Shown here: positions 36,132 through 45,110 of the stretch, in pieces
Layout of the letters: each line of letters opens with the position of its first letter
Position numbering within the stretch: position 1 is the first letter of the stretch
From: Bacillus chungangensis
GTDB lineage: Bacteria; Bacillota; Bacilli; Bacillales; Bacillaceae_C
DNA: 64,000 nucleotides
Assembly (NCBI RefSeq): GCF_030812995.1
Contig: NZ_JAUSTT010000017.1
Span: forward strand, 1 to 64,000
Reading direction: 5' to 3'
The notes under the pieces: model-generated
Database searches by the model: none
What the model saw: the letters and a program-made list of their open reading frames with translations, nothing else
Told to the model about the DNA's origin: nothing
Made by a program: the position numbers and the translations under genes

Positions 36132-37067
36132 ATGATTGAGATAATCGATTTGACAAAAAAATATGGTTCTTTTACAGCACTTGATTCTCTTCATTTAAAA
36201 GTTACTAGAGGAACCGTATTCGGATTTGTAGGGCAAAATGGCGCTGGGAAGTCAACGGCATTTTCAATTCTAGCAACGCTGCTTGCTCCAACGTCGGGAA
36301 CTGCCTATATAAATGGCTGCAACATTTCCACAGAACCTAAAAAAGTTCGCAGTCAGATTGGCTATATGCCTGATTTTTTTGGTGTGTATGATCAGTTGCG
36401 TGTTGAAGAGTATCTCGATTTTTATGGAGCAACCTATCATTTGTCTGCTAAACAGCGTGAAGAATTGATTCCACAGCTGCTAGAACTCGTAAACTTGTCT
36501 CATAAGCGGGATACTTACGTTGATTTATTATCGAGAGGAATGAAACAGCGATTATGTTTAGCAAGAGCGCTTATTCATGATCCTGAAGTGTTAATTCTAG
36601 ATGAACCGGCATCAGGATTAGACCCTCGTGCGCGGGTTGAGATGCGTGAAATATTGAGAGAACTAAAGAATAAGGGGAAAACAATTCTTATCTCATCTCA
36701 TATTTTGCCAGAGCTTGCAGAAATGTGTGACGAAATTGGTGTTATTGATAATGGAAAACTCGTAGCACATGGTTCGGTTGCTGAAATCCAAGCGCAGATA
36801 CACTCTGAGAAAATCATTGTTGCTAAAGTGTATGACGGTTTGGATAAGGCGATACGTTTTTTTGAAGAGGATCCGAATATATCCGAAATACGAACATTAG
36901 GAGATGGACAATCGCTTCAGTTTATTTATAAAGGAGATGACCTTTCTCAAGTTCAGCTTTTGAAAGCAGCGCTTCGCCATGATATTCCGATTGTCAGTTT
37001 TAAAGAGAGTGAGACTGATTTAGAGGATGTCTTTATGGAAATAACGAAGGGAGTGGAACTTTCTTGA
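36132..37067 (+). CDS. ABC-2 transporter ATP-binding protein
   Basis: 311 residues: Walker A GQNGAGKST, signature LLSRGMKQRLCLARAL, Walker B VLILDEPASGLDP, switch SSHILPE, and a C-terminal extension of about 80 residues typical of ABC-2 exporters of the CcmA/NatA type. GAAAGGAGG precedes the ATG. It overlaps the permease start by four bases, so the set is an operon. Confidence 0.96.
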   Translation: MIEIIDLTKKYGSFTALDSLHLKVTRGTVFGFVGQNGAGKSTAFSILATLLAPTSGTAYINGCNISTEPKKVRSQIGYMPDFFGVYDQLRVEEYLDFYGATYHLSAKQREELIPQLLELVNLSHKRDTYVDLLSRGMKQRLCLARALIHDPEVLILDEPASGLDPRARVEMREILRELKNKGKTILISSHILPELAEMCDEIGVIDNGKLVAHGSVAEIQAQIHSEKIIVAKVYDGLDKAIRFFEEDPNISEIRTLGDGQSLQFIYKGDDLSQVQLLKAALRHDIPIVSFKESETDLEDVFMEITKGVELS

Positions 37068-37918
37068 GAATGATGAATCCAGTGCTGCAGAAGGAGTTTA
37101 AATTACGTTTTCGTTCTAAAAAACCCATTATTAGCCTGCTAGCTTACTTGAGTGCGATTGGTATTTTAATCCTTGGATTTATTTATTTGCAGACACTATC
37201 AAATCCATCTGGCTATTTTCACCCATCTGAAAGCAAAACGATGTTTATGCTGCTGTCTTTTTTACAAGCTATACTAGTATTATTTATTACCCCAGGCTTG
37301 ACAGCAGGAGTAATCAGCAGCGAACGAGAGCGGCAAACATTAAACATTTTATTGACAACGAATCAAAGCTCCACGAGCATTATCATAGGTAAATTAGTTT
37401 CGTCCTTGTCTTATTTGCTTTTGTTAATCTTGGCGAGTCTCCCACTTTATAGTTTTGTGTTTTTATTTGGCGGCGTCTCTCCCGTAACAATCATACAGGT
37501 ATTTGGATTTTATATTTTTACAATGTTCGCTTTTGGCAGTATTGGTGTATTTTTATCTACGGTTATTAGAAGAACGATTATTTCAATGGTAACGACGTAT
37601 GCAACAACCTTGTTTTTAGCAGGTGGAACGGCTTTTCTGCTCGTCATTTTAATAGGCTTAAGCGAGAGCCAACAAATACTAACTTTGAATGTGCTAGCCT
37701 ATTTCATCGCTTCACTTAACCCAATAATCGTATTTGCCTCCATTTTTGATTATTCTTTTCTAGAAGGATTGTATGAAATGACGAATATATCTATTCCCAT
37801 TTGGGCTAGCTACATCTTTCTATATACACTTGCAGCGATCACAGCGCTTTTCTTTAGCGTGAAAAAGCTGAGACCAAGTATGAAATCGCTAAGTTCACAA
37901 AAAAAGCCTGATGCTTGA
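37064..37918 (+). CDS. ABC-2 family transporter permease
   Basis: 284 residues with six helices and the ABC-2 pattern; the motif SSERERQTLNILLTTNQSS after helix 2 is shared with GldF/NatB-like permeases. A TTG start overlaps the ATPase stop. With the preceding ATPase and the large secreted protein it should form one export complex. Confidence 0.93.
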   Translation: MRMMNPVLQKEFKLRFRSKKPIISLLAYLSAIGILILGFIYLQTLSNPSGYFHPSESKTMFMLLSFLQAILVLFITPGLTAGVISSERERQTLNILLTTNQSSTSIIIGKLVSSLSYLLLLILASLPLYSFVFLFGGVSPVTIIQVFGFYIFTMFAFGSIGVFLSTVIRRTIISMVTTYATTLFLAGGTAFLLVILIGLSESQQILTLNVLAYFIASLNPIIVFASIFDYSFLEGLYEMTNISIPIWASYIFLYTLAAITALFFSVKKLRPSMKSLSSQKKPDA

Positions 37919-38303
37919 TAGCGAAAGGTAGGCACTATGAACCTGAAGTGGCTGATGATTGGAGAGTGGTAGCTGTCTGATTCAAATCATGTCCACGATA
38001 AATTAGGTGTTCTCTATTGTAAGCGAACCAGGTTTAAGCTGTGCTCGAAATCATAAACGGAGAAATGAGTGCGATAAACTGGTCGCCAAATAATAAAGTC
38101 AAAACATAGGTTGATTTGCACTTATTAATATATGAAATAAAGGGCGTTTTATTTTCATCCCATTTTATTAAATGGTAAACTGAGAATAGACGCCCTCTTT
38201 TTGGTGATGCCGCATATTTTTATGTAAAAATGTGCAAACCAATAGAATAGAGCCGACAGCTTAATTGAAATGATTTTTTATTTAAAACTATTTCAATTAA
38301 GCG
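37919..38303. other. Intergenic region after the ABC-2 operon
   Basis: 385 bases without a credible gene. AGGGCGT (38141-38147) pairs with ACGCCCT (38190-38196), followed by CTTTTT, a long-stem terminator for the ABC operon. The earlier part has no visible structure. Confidence 0.5.
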
Positions 38304-38332
38304 TTGACGAAAAAAATTATTTAGACTATAAT
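38304..38332 (+). promoter_or_regulatory. ykuU promoter
   Basis: TTGACG (38304-38309) and TATAAT (38327-38332) with a 17-base spacer, a near-ideal sigma-A promoter 84 bases before the ykuU start. No PerR box was recognised. Confidence 0.85.
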
Positions 38333-38416
38333 TCAATGTGTGAGAAAGAAAGTAATTGAGAATGGACTCATTGCTTTCTCAGTTATCATTACATTATAAA
38401 ACGGAGGGATTTATTC

Positions 38417-38959
38417 ATGGCAGAACGCATGGTAGGTAAACAAGCTCCTCGCTTTGAAATGGATGCAGTAATGGCGAACAAGGAATTCGGGAAGGTCAGT
38501 CTAGAAGAAAATATGAAAAATGACAAATGGACAGTGCTTTTCTTCTATCCAATGGATTTTACTTTCGTGTGTCCAACAGAAATTACTTCTCTTTCTGATC
38601 GCTATGATGAGTTCGAAGATTTGGATGCAGAAGTAATTGGCGTTTCAACAGATACAATTCATACACATTTAGCTTGGATCAAAACTGATCGTAAAGATAA
38701 TGGTCTTGGAGATTTAAATTACCCGCTTGCTGCTGATACTAACCATGTTGTATCCCGCGACTACGGTGTACTGATTGAAGAACAAGGAGTTGCACTTCGC
38801 GGATTATTCATTATTAATCCAGAAGGCGAATTAATGTATCAAGTAGTAAACCATAACAACATTGGTCGTGATGTCGATGAGACGCTTCGTGTTCTTCAAG
38901 CACTGCAAACAGGTGGATTGTGCCCAGCAAACTGGAAACCTGGACAAGCTACTCTATAA
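38417..38959 (+). CDS. ykuU: 2-Cys peroxiredoxin YkuU
   Basis: 180 residues. It reduces peroxides through a peroxidatic Cys in FTFVCPTEI (about residue 52) and a resolving Cys in GGLCPANW (about 169). The order ykuU-ykuV is conserved with B. subtilis. A GGAGGG site is upstream and a strong palindromic terminator downstream. Confidence 0.96.
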   Translation: MAERMVGKQAPRFEMDAVMANKEFGKVSLEENMKNDKWTVLFFYPMDFTFVCPTEITSLSDRYDEFEDLDAEVIGVSTDTIHTHLAWIKTDRKDNGLGDLNYPLAADTNHVVSRDYGVLIEEQGVALRGLFIINPEGELMYQVVNHNNIGRDVDETLRVLQALQTGGLCPANWKPGQATL

Positions 38960-39068
38960 TCATTTCTCCACGTTGAGGAATCATGATACTTGTTTCTAAG
39001 TGTATGTTCCAAAGCTCTTTGTTGAACAATCACTTACATTACACGATTTATATTGATATATGAATAGG

Positions 39069-39095
39069 GACCTAACAACGTTGTTAGGTCTTTTT
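39069..39095 (+). terminator. Terminator after ykuU
   Basis: GACCTAACAACGTTGTTAGGTC (39069-39090) is a perfect 22-base palindrome followed by five T residues. Confidence 0.92.
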
Positions 39096-39244
39096 CTAAC
39101 ATACATTGCGAATCAATAGGCCATCCGAAAGTGATCTTTCAGCTTTACTAAATAATAGCAGAGCATAAATCCACTAACTGTTTATGAAAAAGGAGAACAT
39201 CACATATTATTAATGAAGCAATGAATGAAAGGGAGGAAAGAAAA

Positions 39245-39700
39245 ATGAAATTACGTACACCTATGCCAGAGTTAGAAGGAGCCACTGAATGGCTAAATGG
39301 AGAATTAACAAAAGCAGAACTGATCGGTGAAAAACCAACACTGATTCATTTCTGGTCTATTAGCTGCCATTTGTGTAAAGAAGCGATGCCGCAAGTGAAT
39401 CAATTCCGAGATGAATATAAAGATAAATTAAATGTAGTAGCCGTCCACATGCCTCGTTCTGAAGAAGACACGGATTTAGAAGCGATTAAAAAGACAGCAG
39501 AAGAGCACCAAATTACGCAGCCGATATTTGTTGATAGCGAACATAAGTTAACAGACGCGTTCGAAAATGAATATGTCCCTGCTTATTATGTTTTTGATAA
39601 AGACGGGCAGCTTCGCCATTTTCAAGCTGGAGGCAGCGGTATGAAAATGCTGGAAAAACGTGTAAACCGTGTATTAAGTGAAAATGAAAAAAAAGAATAA
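39245..39700 (+). CDS. ykuV: Thioredoxin-like thiol-disulfide oxidoreductase YkuV
   Basis: 151 residues, a thioredoxin fold with the redox motif SISCHLCKEAMP (CHLC) and the cis-Pro element EYVPAYYVFD. No signal peptide is present, so it is cytoplasmic, as described for B. subtilis YkuV. The start at 39245 follows GGGAGG. It is probably a partner of, or parallel to, the upstream peroxiredoxin, from which a terminator separates it. Confidence 0.94.
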   Translation: MKLRTPMPELEGATEWLNGELTKAELIGEKPTLIHFWSISCHLCKEAMPQVNQFRDEYKDKLNVVAVHMPRSEEDTDLEAIKKTAEEHQITQPIFVDSEHKLTDAFENEYVPAYYVFDKDGQLRHFQAGGSGMKMLEKRVNRVLSENEKKE

Positions 39701-39867
39701 TAAATAGTAAGAATGAATAAAGGAGCTTGTTCAAAGAGAGTGTGCAAAAATATAAAAAGGATGAAAAAATAAACGCCACATGTGCAGTTTTTAACAAAGC
39801 TGTAATTTTTTCGAGACAACATGATTGCGATGCGCTGTAAATTTCTTTGGACAATCCTAAAAAACAG

Positions 39868-39910
39868 AGACGTTGCCGCTGATGGTTTTACAGAAGCGAA
39901 CGTCTTTTTT
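39868..39910 (+). terminator. Terminator after ykuV
   Basis: AGACGTT (39868-39874) pairs with AACGTCT (39899-39905), continued by GCCGCT/AGCG partial pairing inside, and ends in six T residues. Confidence 0.75.
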
Positions 39911-39920
39911 AAATTTATTT

Positions 39921-40028
39921 ATCCCACATCTAACTGGCAGTAAGACCCCCACCTTAAGAGTAGATGAATCGAAGAAGTCTAGGTGGGGGATGAGAGAAAA
40001 CCCCCACTCATGGAAGTTTCACTTTATA
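39921..40028 (+). repeat. Interspersed structured repeat, copy C (internally deleted)
   Basis: It keeps both ends (ATCCCACATCTAACTGGCAG and ATGGAAGTTTCACTTTAT) but is only 108 bp. The CCCCCACCT/AGGTGGGGG left hairpin runs straight into the CCCCCACTCAT right end, so the central segment is missing. Confidence 0.88.
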
Positions 40029-40241
40029 AGTCACTCAGAATGCTTACTTCATATACCAGATCATGTTGATTTAATTTCTAATGTTGCTTTGTGTACCCCT
40101 CTTTCAGTTACGTCCTTAGCAAGCCTAATTTCAAGTTTTAAAAACAAGATATGATGCATAATATGATTTGTAGAGGATGAATTTTCATTATTTTTCTAAA
40201 TAGGATATAATAGAAGTAGTACCTTTAAGGGGGTCATGATC

Positions 40242-40424
40242 ATGGCGTATAATCGAGGACCGAAAGAACCGATTCCAGAAGTTGAGACAACTGTATGGTC
40301 CTGTACTAGCGACAGTTGTAAAGGTTGGATGAGAGACGCCTTTTCTTTCAGCAAAAATCCTGAATGTCCTTTGTGTCATTCAGAAATGGTGCAAGAGACA
40401 AGGATTTTGCCAGTAATACAGTAA
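40242..40424 (+). CDS. YdjO-like small zinc-ribbon (cold-shock-type) protein
   Basis: 60 residues starting MAYNRGPKEPIPEVET. It has two Cys pairs (CTSDSC and CPLC), followed by HSEMVQETRILPV, as in YdjO-type cold-inducible proteins, and should bind one zinc. The ATG at 40242 is seven bases after AAGGGGGT. The role is unknown. Confidence 0.85.
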   Translation: MAYNRGPKEPIPEVETTVWSCTSDSCKGWMRDAFSFSKNPECPLCHSEMVQETRILPVIQ

Positions 40425-40513
40425 GTTTTATTCATACACGGTTTGAATATACGAACTGGATATATTTTTCCATTTCGGTATAGCCTTTAAAGTAAAAAAG
40501 GCTGTATGCATGA

Positions 40514-40536
40514 ACGACATTCCAATGGAATGTCGT
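40514..40536. terminator. Perfect hairpin between convergent genes
   Basis: ACGACATTCC (40514-40523), a three-base loop, and GGAATGTCGT (40527-40536). A T-rich stretch follows. It lies between the ydjO-like gene and the end of the SLAP-domain gene. Confidence 0.7.
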
Positions 40537-40585
40537 TTGCTTGTTTTGGCTTGACATTTCAAAACAGATGAATAAACGTTCCATT

Positions 40586-41035
40586 CTAATGCTGCATGAA
40601 GCAGGCATTTGATGGGATATTGGAAAATGTTCGAGCATCTGGCAGTCCGTCTGCTTTCATCTGTATGCTCCAAGTCCTTAAATCGGCCTCGTCATTTATT
40701 ATCATTTGCTCTGTAAAGACAAATGACCATGGCTGAGAGGCATTTGCTTTTATGCGCAGCTGGGGGTGAAATTGGCCTTTTGCAATGATCGTATTGTTCC
40801 CATCAAACACCTCAATTGAAGCTTCCCCTATCTTCAATGTCTCATTGAATCCGTTTCGCAATAGAATAGTTGCAACAAAACCACCGTTTTTTTTATATTT
40901 CCCAAGCAATCCAACAACTGCAAATTCATTTATTATAGTAGGCAACGATTGAACGACTTCTTTCAGCTGCATCTTTTGTTTTACAGAAAGCGTTTTATTC
41001 CAGGAAGCTTCTAAATGCAATGTATGTTCTTTCAT
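40586..41035 (-). CDS. Single SLAP-domain protein
   Basis: 149 residues, nearly all one SLAP domain: HLEASWNKTLSVKQKMQL at the N-terminus, then GGFVATILLRNGFNETLKIG and ASQPWSFVFTEQ. SLAP domains occur in proteins of the Bacillus accessory-Sec/S-layer assembly group, but a lone domain has no established role and no signal peptide is seen here. GGTGA lies before the ATG at 41035. The GTG at 41047 is an alternative. Confidence 0.8.
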   Translation of the reverse strand: MKEHTLHLEASWNKTLSVKQKMQLKEVVQSLPTIINEFAVVGLLGKYKKNGGFVATILLRNGFNETLKIGEASIEVFDGNNTIIAKGQFHPQLRIKANASQPWSFVFTEQMIINDEADLRTWSIQMKADGLPDARTFSNIPSNACFMQH

Positions 41036-41182
41036 TAATTGATTCACCGCCCTTGTTTTTTAAGGTAACTGCTACACATATAGATGTCAAGCTAGACATG
41101 ATAAGCTGATCAAGATTTTACGATTGCTCAGCTAGAAAAGAAACCAAAGAATTCGAAAACAACTCACAATCTAAAATAGAAG

Positions 41183-41521
41183 ATAAAGTGAAACTTCCAT
41201 CAGTGGGGGTTTTCTCTTATCCCCCACTGATGAGAAGTAGAACAAAGGCTAAGATCGCAGCGTCCTCGAAAAGGAAACCGCTTTTCTTCGTGCGATGTAT
41301 CACTGCCGAAGCTTTCCTTGTCCTGTTGCAACGCCTTTGTGACCGACATCCTCGAAAAAGGAGAGCACTTTTTCTTCGTGCGATGCTGATTCAAGAAGCT
41401 TTCCTTATCCTGTCGGCATGAACCAATCGGACATTTGACTTTCAGTTATCCCCCACCTAGACTTCTTCATTCCCCCTCTTACTCTTGAGGTGGGGGTCTT
41501 ACTGCCAGTTAGATGTGGGAT
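41183..41521 (-). repeat. Interspersed structured repeat, copy D (internally expanded)
   Basis: Inverted relative to the other copies, with complete ends. It is 339 bp because a segment containing the TCCTCGAAAA...TTTTCTTCGTGCGATG core and the GAAGCTTTCCTT(G/A)TCCTGT(T/C)G stretch occurs twice. It sits between the SLAP gene and the dehydrogenase gene. Confidence 0.88.
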
Positions 41522-41600
41522 AAAGTATTCTACTAGATTTTCACAAACGCTTCATCTATGATCAAGATAAAAGGAATAGTCTATAAAAGAAGGTGATATG

Positions 41601-42566
41601 ATGAAACCTACAATCTATGTTACACGTAAAGTTCCTGAACCGATTTATGCAAAACTTTCCAAGTCATGTCATGTGAACATATGGAATGAACCGGATATTC
41701 CTGTTCCGCGTGAGGTCTTGTTAGAAGAAGTAAAAGAAATTGATGGACTTTTTTGCTTAATAACAGAGACAATCGATCAAGAGGTAATCAAAGCGGCTCC
41801 TCATTTGAAAGTCATTAGTAATATGGCCGTTGGCTATAATAATATTGATGTTGAAGCTGCTGCTGAATCTGGTATTATCGTTGCCAATACACCAGGTGTT
41901 TTAACAGAGACGACGTCTGACTTAACGTTTGCCCTGCTTATGGCGACCGCAAGAAGATTAGTAGAGGCGAACGATTATCTGAAAAAAGGACAATGGAAAA
42001 CTTGGTCGCCGCTGCAAATGACCGGACAGGATATCTATGGTTCAACACTTGGGATTATTGGATTTGGCCGCATTGGCCAAGCAGTTGCAAAACGGGCCAG
42101 CGGCTTCCATATGGATGTTCTTTACTACAATCGGACTCGTAAACAAGAGATGGAAAAGACGCTCGGTGTTCGTTTTACAGATATGGAGACACTATTAAAA
42201 GAATCTGATTTCATTTGTTTATTAGTTCCATATAATAAACACACGCATCATCTTATCGGAGAAAAAGAATTAAAGTTGATGAAAAGCACAGCAGTATTAA
42301 TTAATACTGCCCGTGGCGGTGTTGTTGATGAACAGGCACTTTATCAAGCGCTTATAAATGAAGAAATTTGGGGAGCAGGGTTGGACGTATTTAAGAGAGA
42401 GCCTGTTGACCCTGCTTTGCCATTGCTGATGCTGCCTAATGTCGTTGCGCTGCCACATATAGGGAGTGCGAGTATTGCGACAAGAATGAGAATGGCCAAT
42501 TTAGCAGCTGATAACCTTATTAATGCTTTAGAGAATAAAGAACCGGTAATGAGGGTAACACTATAA
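41601..42566 (+). CDS. D-2-hydroxyacid dehydrogenase (glyoxylate/hydroxypyruvate reductase type)
   Basis: 321 residues. NAD-binding motif GIIGFGRIGQAVAKRA; substrate and catalytic residues in NMAVGYNNID, NTARGGVVDEQAL (Arg) and LPHIGSASIATR (His), with the catalytic Glu in between. This places it with glycerate dehydrogenase/glyoxylate reductase proteins. Two adjacent ATGs occur (41598 and 41601); the spacing from AAGGTGAT favours the second. Confidence 0.92.
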   Translation: MKPTIYVTRKVPEPIYAKLSKSCHVNIWNEPDIPVPREVLLEEVKEIDGLFCLITETIDQEVIKAAPHLKVISNMAVGYNNIDVEAAAESGIIVANTPGVLTETTSDLTFALLMATARRLVEANDYLKKGQWKTWSPLQMTGQDIYGSTLGIIGFGRIGQAVAKRASGFHMDVLYYNRTRKQEMEKTLGVRFTDMETLLKESDFICLLVPYNKHTHHLIGEKELKLMKSTAVLINTARGGVVDEQALYQALINEEIWGAGLDVFKREPVDPALPLLMLPNVVALPHIGSASIATRMRMANLAADNLINALENKEPVMRVTL

Positions 42567-42569
42567 AAA

Positions 42570-42608
42570 AAAGCGGAAAGAATGCAACTTGCGTCCTTTC
42601 CGTTTTTC
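42570..42608. terminator. Bidirectional terminator between convergent genes
   Basis: CGGAAAG (42574-42580) pairs with CTTTCCG (42596-42602), with A-runs before and T-runs after. It serves the dehydrogenase gene and the transglutaminase lipoprotein gene. Confidence 0.8.
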
Positions 42609-42609
42609 T

Positions 42610-44322
42610 TTAATATTCGACATCACTACGACTATGCGTCTTGTTAAACTCAGCTGGATTAGGGTCAAAATATTTTTCACTATAGTAAGCGACAAACACA
42701 TCGCCATCAGTATAGCCAGCACCCCAAGTTGGGTCCATAATAAGCCATTCACCATCTACTTTCGTTTCCACCCAGGCATGTCTATCACGATTAAAACCCG
42801 TACCGGCATACCCAGCTACATATCTAGCCTCCATTTCACTAGCGCGAAGCAAAGCAATCGCAAGGTAAGCATAATCTTGGCAAACACCACTTTTTAACTC
42901 AAGTGTTTTTAACGCACTATCATCCCATGAAAATTCATCATTTTTGTATTTAGTTACATTGTAGGCAATATTTTTAGCTGTATATTCATAAATTGCTTTT
43001 GCCTTTTCCCTTTCAGTCTGCTTGTCTTTTGTTAGTTCATTTGCTAAAGCAATGATTTCTGGAGCTTCTGATTGAACACCGCGAGATGGCAACAAGTCAC
43101 GTCGATCTTCTGAATCCGTATTTTCCACTGAAAATGCGGCAACGCCAAAAAACCTAAATTTACTGCTGTTTTCTTCAATAATTTCGGGGACGCTAACAAT
43201 AACGTCATATTTGCCAGGCCCAAATCGTAAATAAAATTCATCATCAAAGTTAAAATCATTTACTGGAATGACATCTAATGCTTCTTCACCATCTTTTTTT
43301 GTTGTGATATAGAGGTGGGTTGTCTCTTTTGCAAATGGTGCCTGCTTATCAATTTTGCCTTTAATAGAATAGGTCAAACTTGTCTTATCTCCTCCAAATT
43401 TAGGAAACTCTAAATTTATGCCTCTTTCATCATATTCACTATAATATTCAATTGGCTCCATTATCTGATCAGATTGATTATCAATAAAAATGATTGTTCC
43501 TTCTTGAAAGTAGTTATCGCGGTTTTGATCAGGGACATATACGGTCAATTGATGAATGCCTTTGCCATAAAAAAGCGGGATATCGTATGAAAATGTACCG
43601 TTTTTTACAGGAATAACATGCTTCCAAGAGTCGGAATCTTTTCTGATTTCGAGCATCACTTCTTGCTGCTGGATTTGTTCATTCATTTTTCCCTTCAATG
43701 AGAAGGTTTCTGTTTCCTGAAAATATCCTACTTTTGGATGTTGAATAACCATGCTAGCATCTTGAGCAAATGGACTATATGTAATATCGCGATGATTTTT
43801 TGGGTTAACATTTACCACTTCAAAATTTGCTATGTCGTAATAATAATTCTCTTTATCATTGCTTGGAAGCAGCACTTTTACGGTATATTCTCCTTCACCG
43901 TTGAAAAATCGGATTTTTTGTTTAAAGCGGCCATCTTTAATTTGAGTGTAGTATTCGAGAGTATTACCTGCAGGACCAGTTTCTTGTGTATCAATCTTTA
44001 TCCACACATATGATCCTTTTAATTGTTCGAAATGCTCAATGTTACCTGTTATTGTGATAGATTTATTGGCTGCAAATTTTTTATACTTAGGGCTGGATAA
44101 GGTAGCCCCAACTTGTTCGCTATAGCTTGTTAGCTCTAATGGCTTGAGATCAAGTGCGGCATTTGTTTCTTCTACAAGCTTTTTATATTTATCAATTTTT
44201 TGTTTTTCTTTTTGCTCTTGTTTCGTTGTTTCTTGATGCTCATTTTTGGTTGCAAGGCTGCTGCTGCATGAAGAAAGCAGCAATACACAAACGATCATCA
44301 ACGTTGTCGATAGTTGTCTAAT
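42610..44322 (-). CDS. Transglutaminase-domain lipoprotein with beta-rich repeats, probable ATT start
   Basis: About 570 residues. The signal runs RQLSTTLMIVCVLLLSSC, with a lipobox whose Cys would be acylated. Residues about 75-410 contain three beta-type repeat domains that look alike (for example ITGNIEHFEQ, FSLKGKMNEQ and YSIKGKIDKQ). The C-terminal transglutaminase core (about 440-560) has all three catalytic residues: Cys in GVCQDYAYLA, His in RDRHAWVE and Asp in IMDPTWG. The only codon at proper distance (seven bases) from GGAGGA is ATT at 44322. The TTG/ATG at 44301/44298 would be 28-31 bases away. A secreted cell-envelope enzyme is likely. Confidence 0.85.
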   Translation of the reverse strand: MRQLSTTLMIVCVLLLSSCSSSLATKNEHQETTKQEQKEKQKIDKYKKLVEETNAALDLKPLELTSYSEQVGATLSSPKYKKFAANKSITITGNIEHFEQLKGSYVWIKIDTQETGPAGNTLEYYTQIKDGRFKQKIRFFNGEGEYTVKVLLPSNDKENYYYDIANFEVVNVNPKNHRDITYSPFAQDASMVIQHPKVGYFQETETFSLKGKMNEQIQQQEVMLEIRKDSDSWKHVIPVKNGTFSYDIPLFYGKGIHQLTVYVPDQNRDNYFQEGTIIFIDNQSDQIMEPIEYYSEYDERGINLEFPKFGGDKTSLTYSIKGKIDKQAPFAKETTHLYITTKKDGEEALDVIPVNDFNFDDEFYLRFGPGKYDVIVSVPEIIEENSSKFRFFGVAAFSVENTDSEDRRDLLPSRGVQSEAPEIIALANELTKDKQTEREKAKAIYEYTAKNIAYNVTKYKNDEFSWDDSALKTLELKSGVCQDYAYLAIALLRASEMEARYVAGYAGTGFNRDRHAWVETKVDGEWLIMDPTWGAGYTDGDVFVAYYSEKYFDPNPAEFNKTHSRSDVEY

Positions 44323-44515
44323 TTTAAGATCCTCCTCATGTGGTGCTTGTCTTATTTTACCACAAACACCAGTAGAAAAAGATTAAGTTATTCCTTGTTT
44401 CCTATAATAGTAATTTAGACTTACTAAAAGATACATTTAATAAATCTTGTTTAGACTATACTAAAGAATTTTCATAGAGAAATGAATTTATTGATATTGT
44501 GAAGGAGTATGAACC

Positions 44516-44638
44516 ATGAAAGGGGACACATTACTGAATACTTCGATAACACTTGATGATAACGGATTATTTTCAGTCTGCAAAAAATGTATGGAGAAAA
44601 AAGAAAAGACATACAATAATACTGTCTTTCAATGTTAG
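44516..44638 (+). CDS. Putative 40-residue Cys-containing peptide
   Basis: ATG at 44516, eight bases after AAGGAG, opens MKGDTLLNTSITLDDNGLFS, then a CKKC pair (VCKKCMEKKEK) and ends NTVFQC. It has no hydrophobic signal, so it is cytoplasmic. The CxxC suggests metal or redox binding. The ribosome site and spacing are strong, but there is no recognised homologue. Confidence 0.5.
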   Translation: MKGDTLLNTSITLDDNGLFSVCKKCMEKKEKTYNNTVFQC

Positions 44639-44842
44639 TTATAAGTAAATGCTTAAAAAGTCCAAGAGAGATCAAAGGTGTAAGTTAGTTCTTTGAAGTC
44701 ATAGAAAGTAATGTTTTTTCATTGAATATCTTTTTTATAATAGTCAAAACTTTTTACTGTTCCTTCTAATTCTTATTTTTCTGCTAAAGTCGTTTACGTG
44801 CTTAGAAAACTTGCATTGTCATTTGAAAAATCTTGAAATTTT

Positions 44843-45085
44843 ATCCCACATCTAACTGGCAAGTCAAACCCCTTCCCTCAGGAAGTAAGAGTAATCAGAA
44901 GCGCTAGGTGGGGGGGAACAGAAATCAAATTTCGGGTCGACAGGATAAGGAAAGCTTCTTGAATCAGCACCGCACGACGAAAAAGTGCCCTTCTTTTTCG
45001 AGGATGCTTTCGATCTTAGCCTTTGTTCTACTTCTTATCAGTGGGGGATGAGAGAAAACCCTCATTGATGGAAGTTTCACTTTAT
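44843..45085 (+). repeat. Interspersed structured repeat, copy E
   Basis: A 243-bp copy with ends ATCCCACATCTAACTGGCAA and TGGAAGTTTCACTTTAT. It ends 25 bases before the alcohol dehydrogenase ATG, so any promoter for that gene must be in or before the repeat. Confidence 0.85.
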
Positions 45086-45110
45086 TTTCAACAAATGGAG
45101 GTAGTAGGAA

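Noticed and set aside
40042-40154. Coding potential around the sequence after repeat C
   Set aside because: The frame begins inside the repeat and has no start signal.
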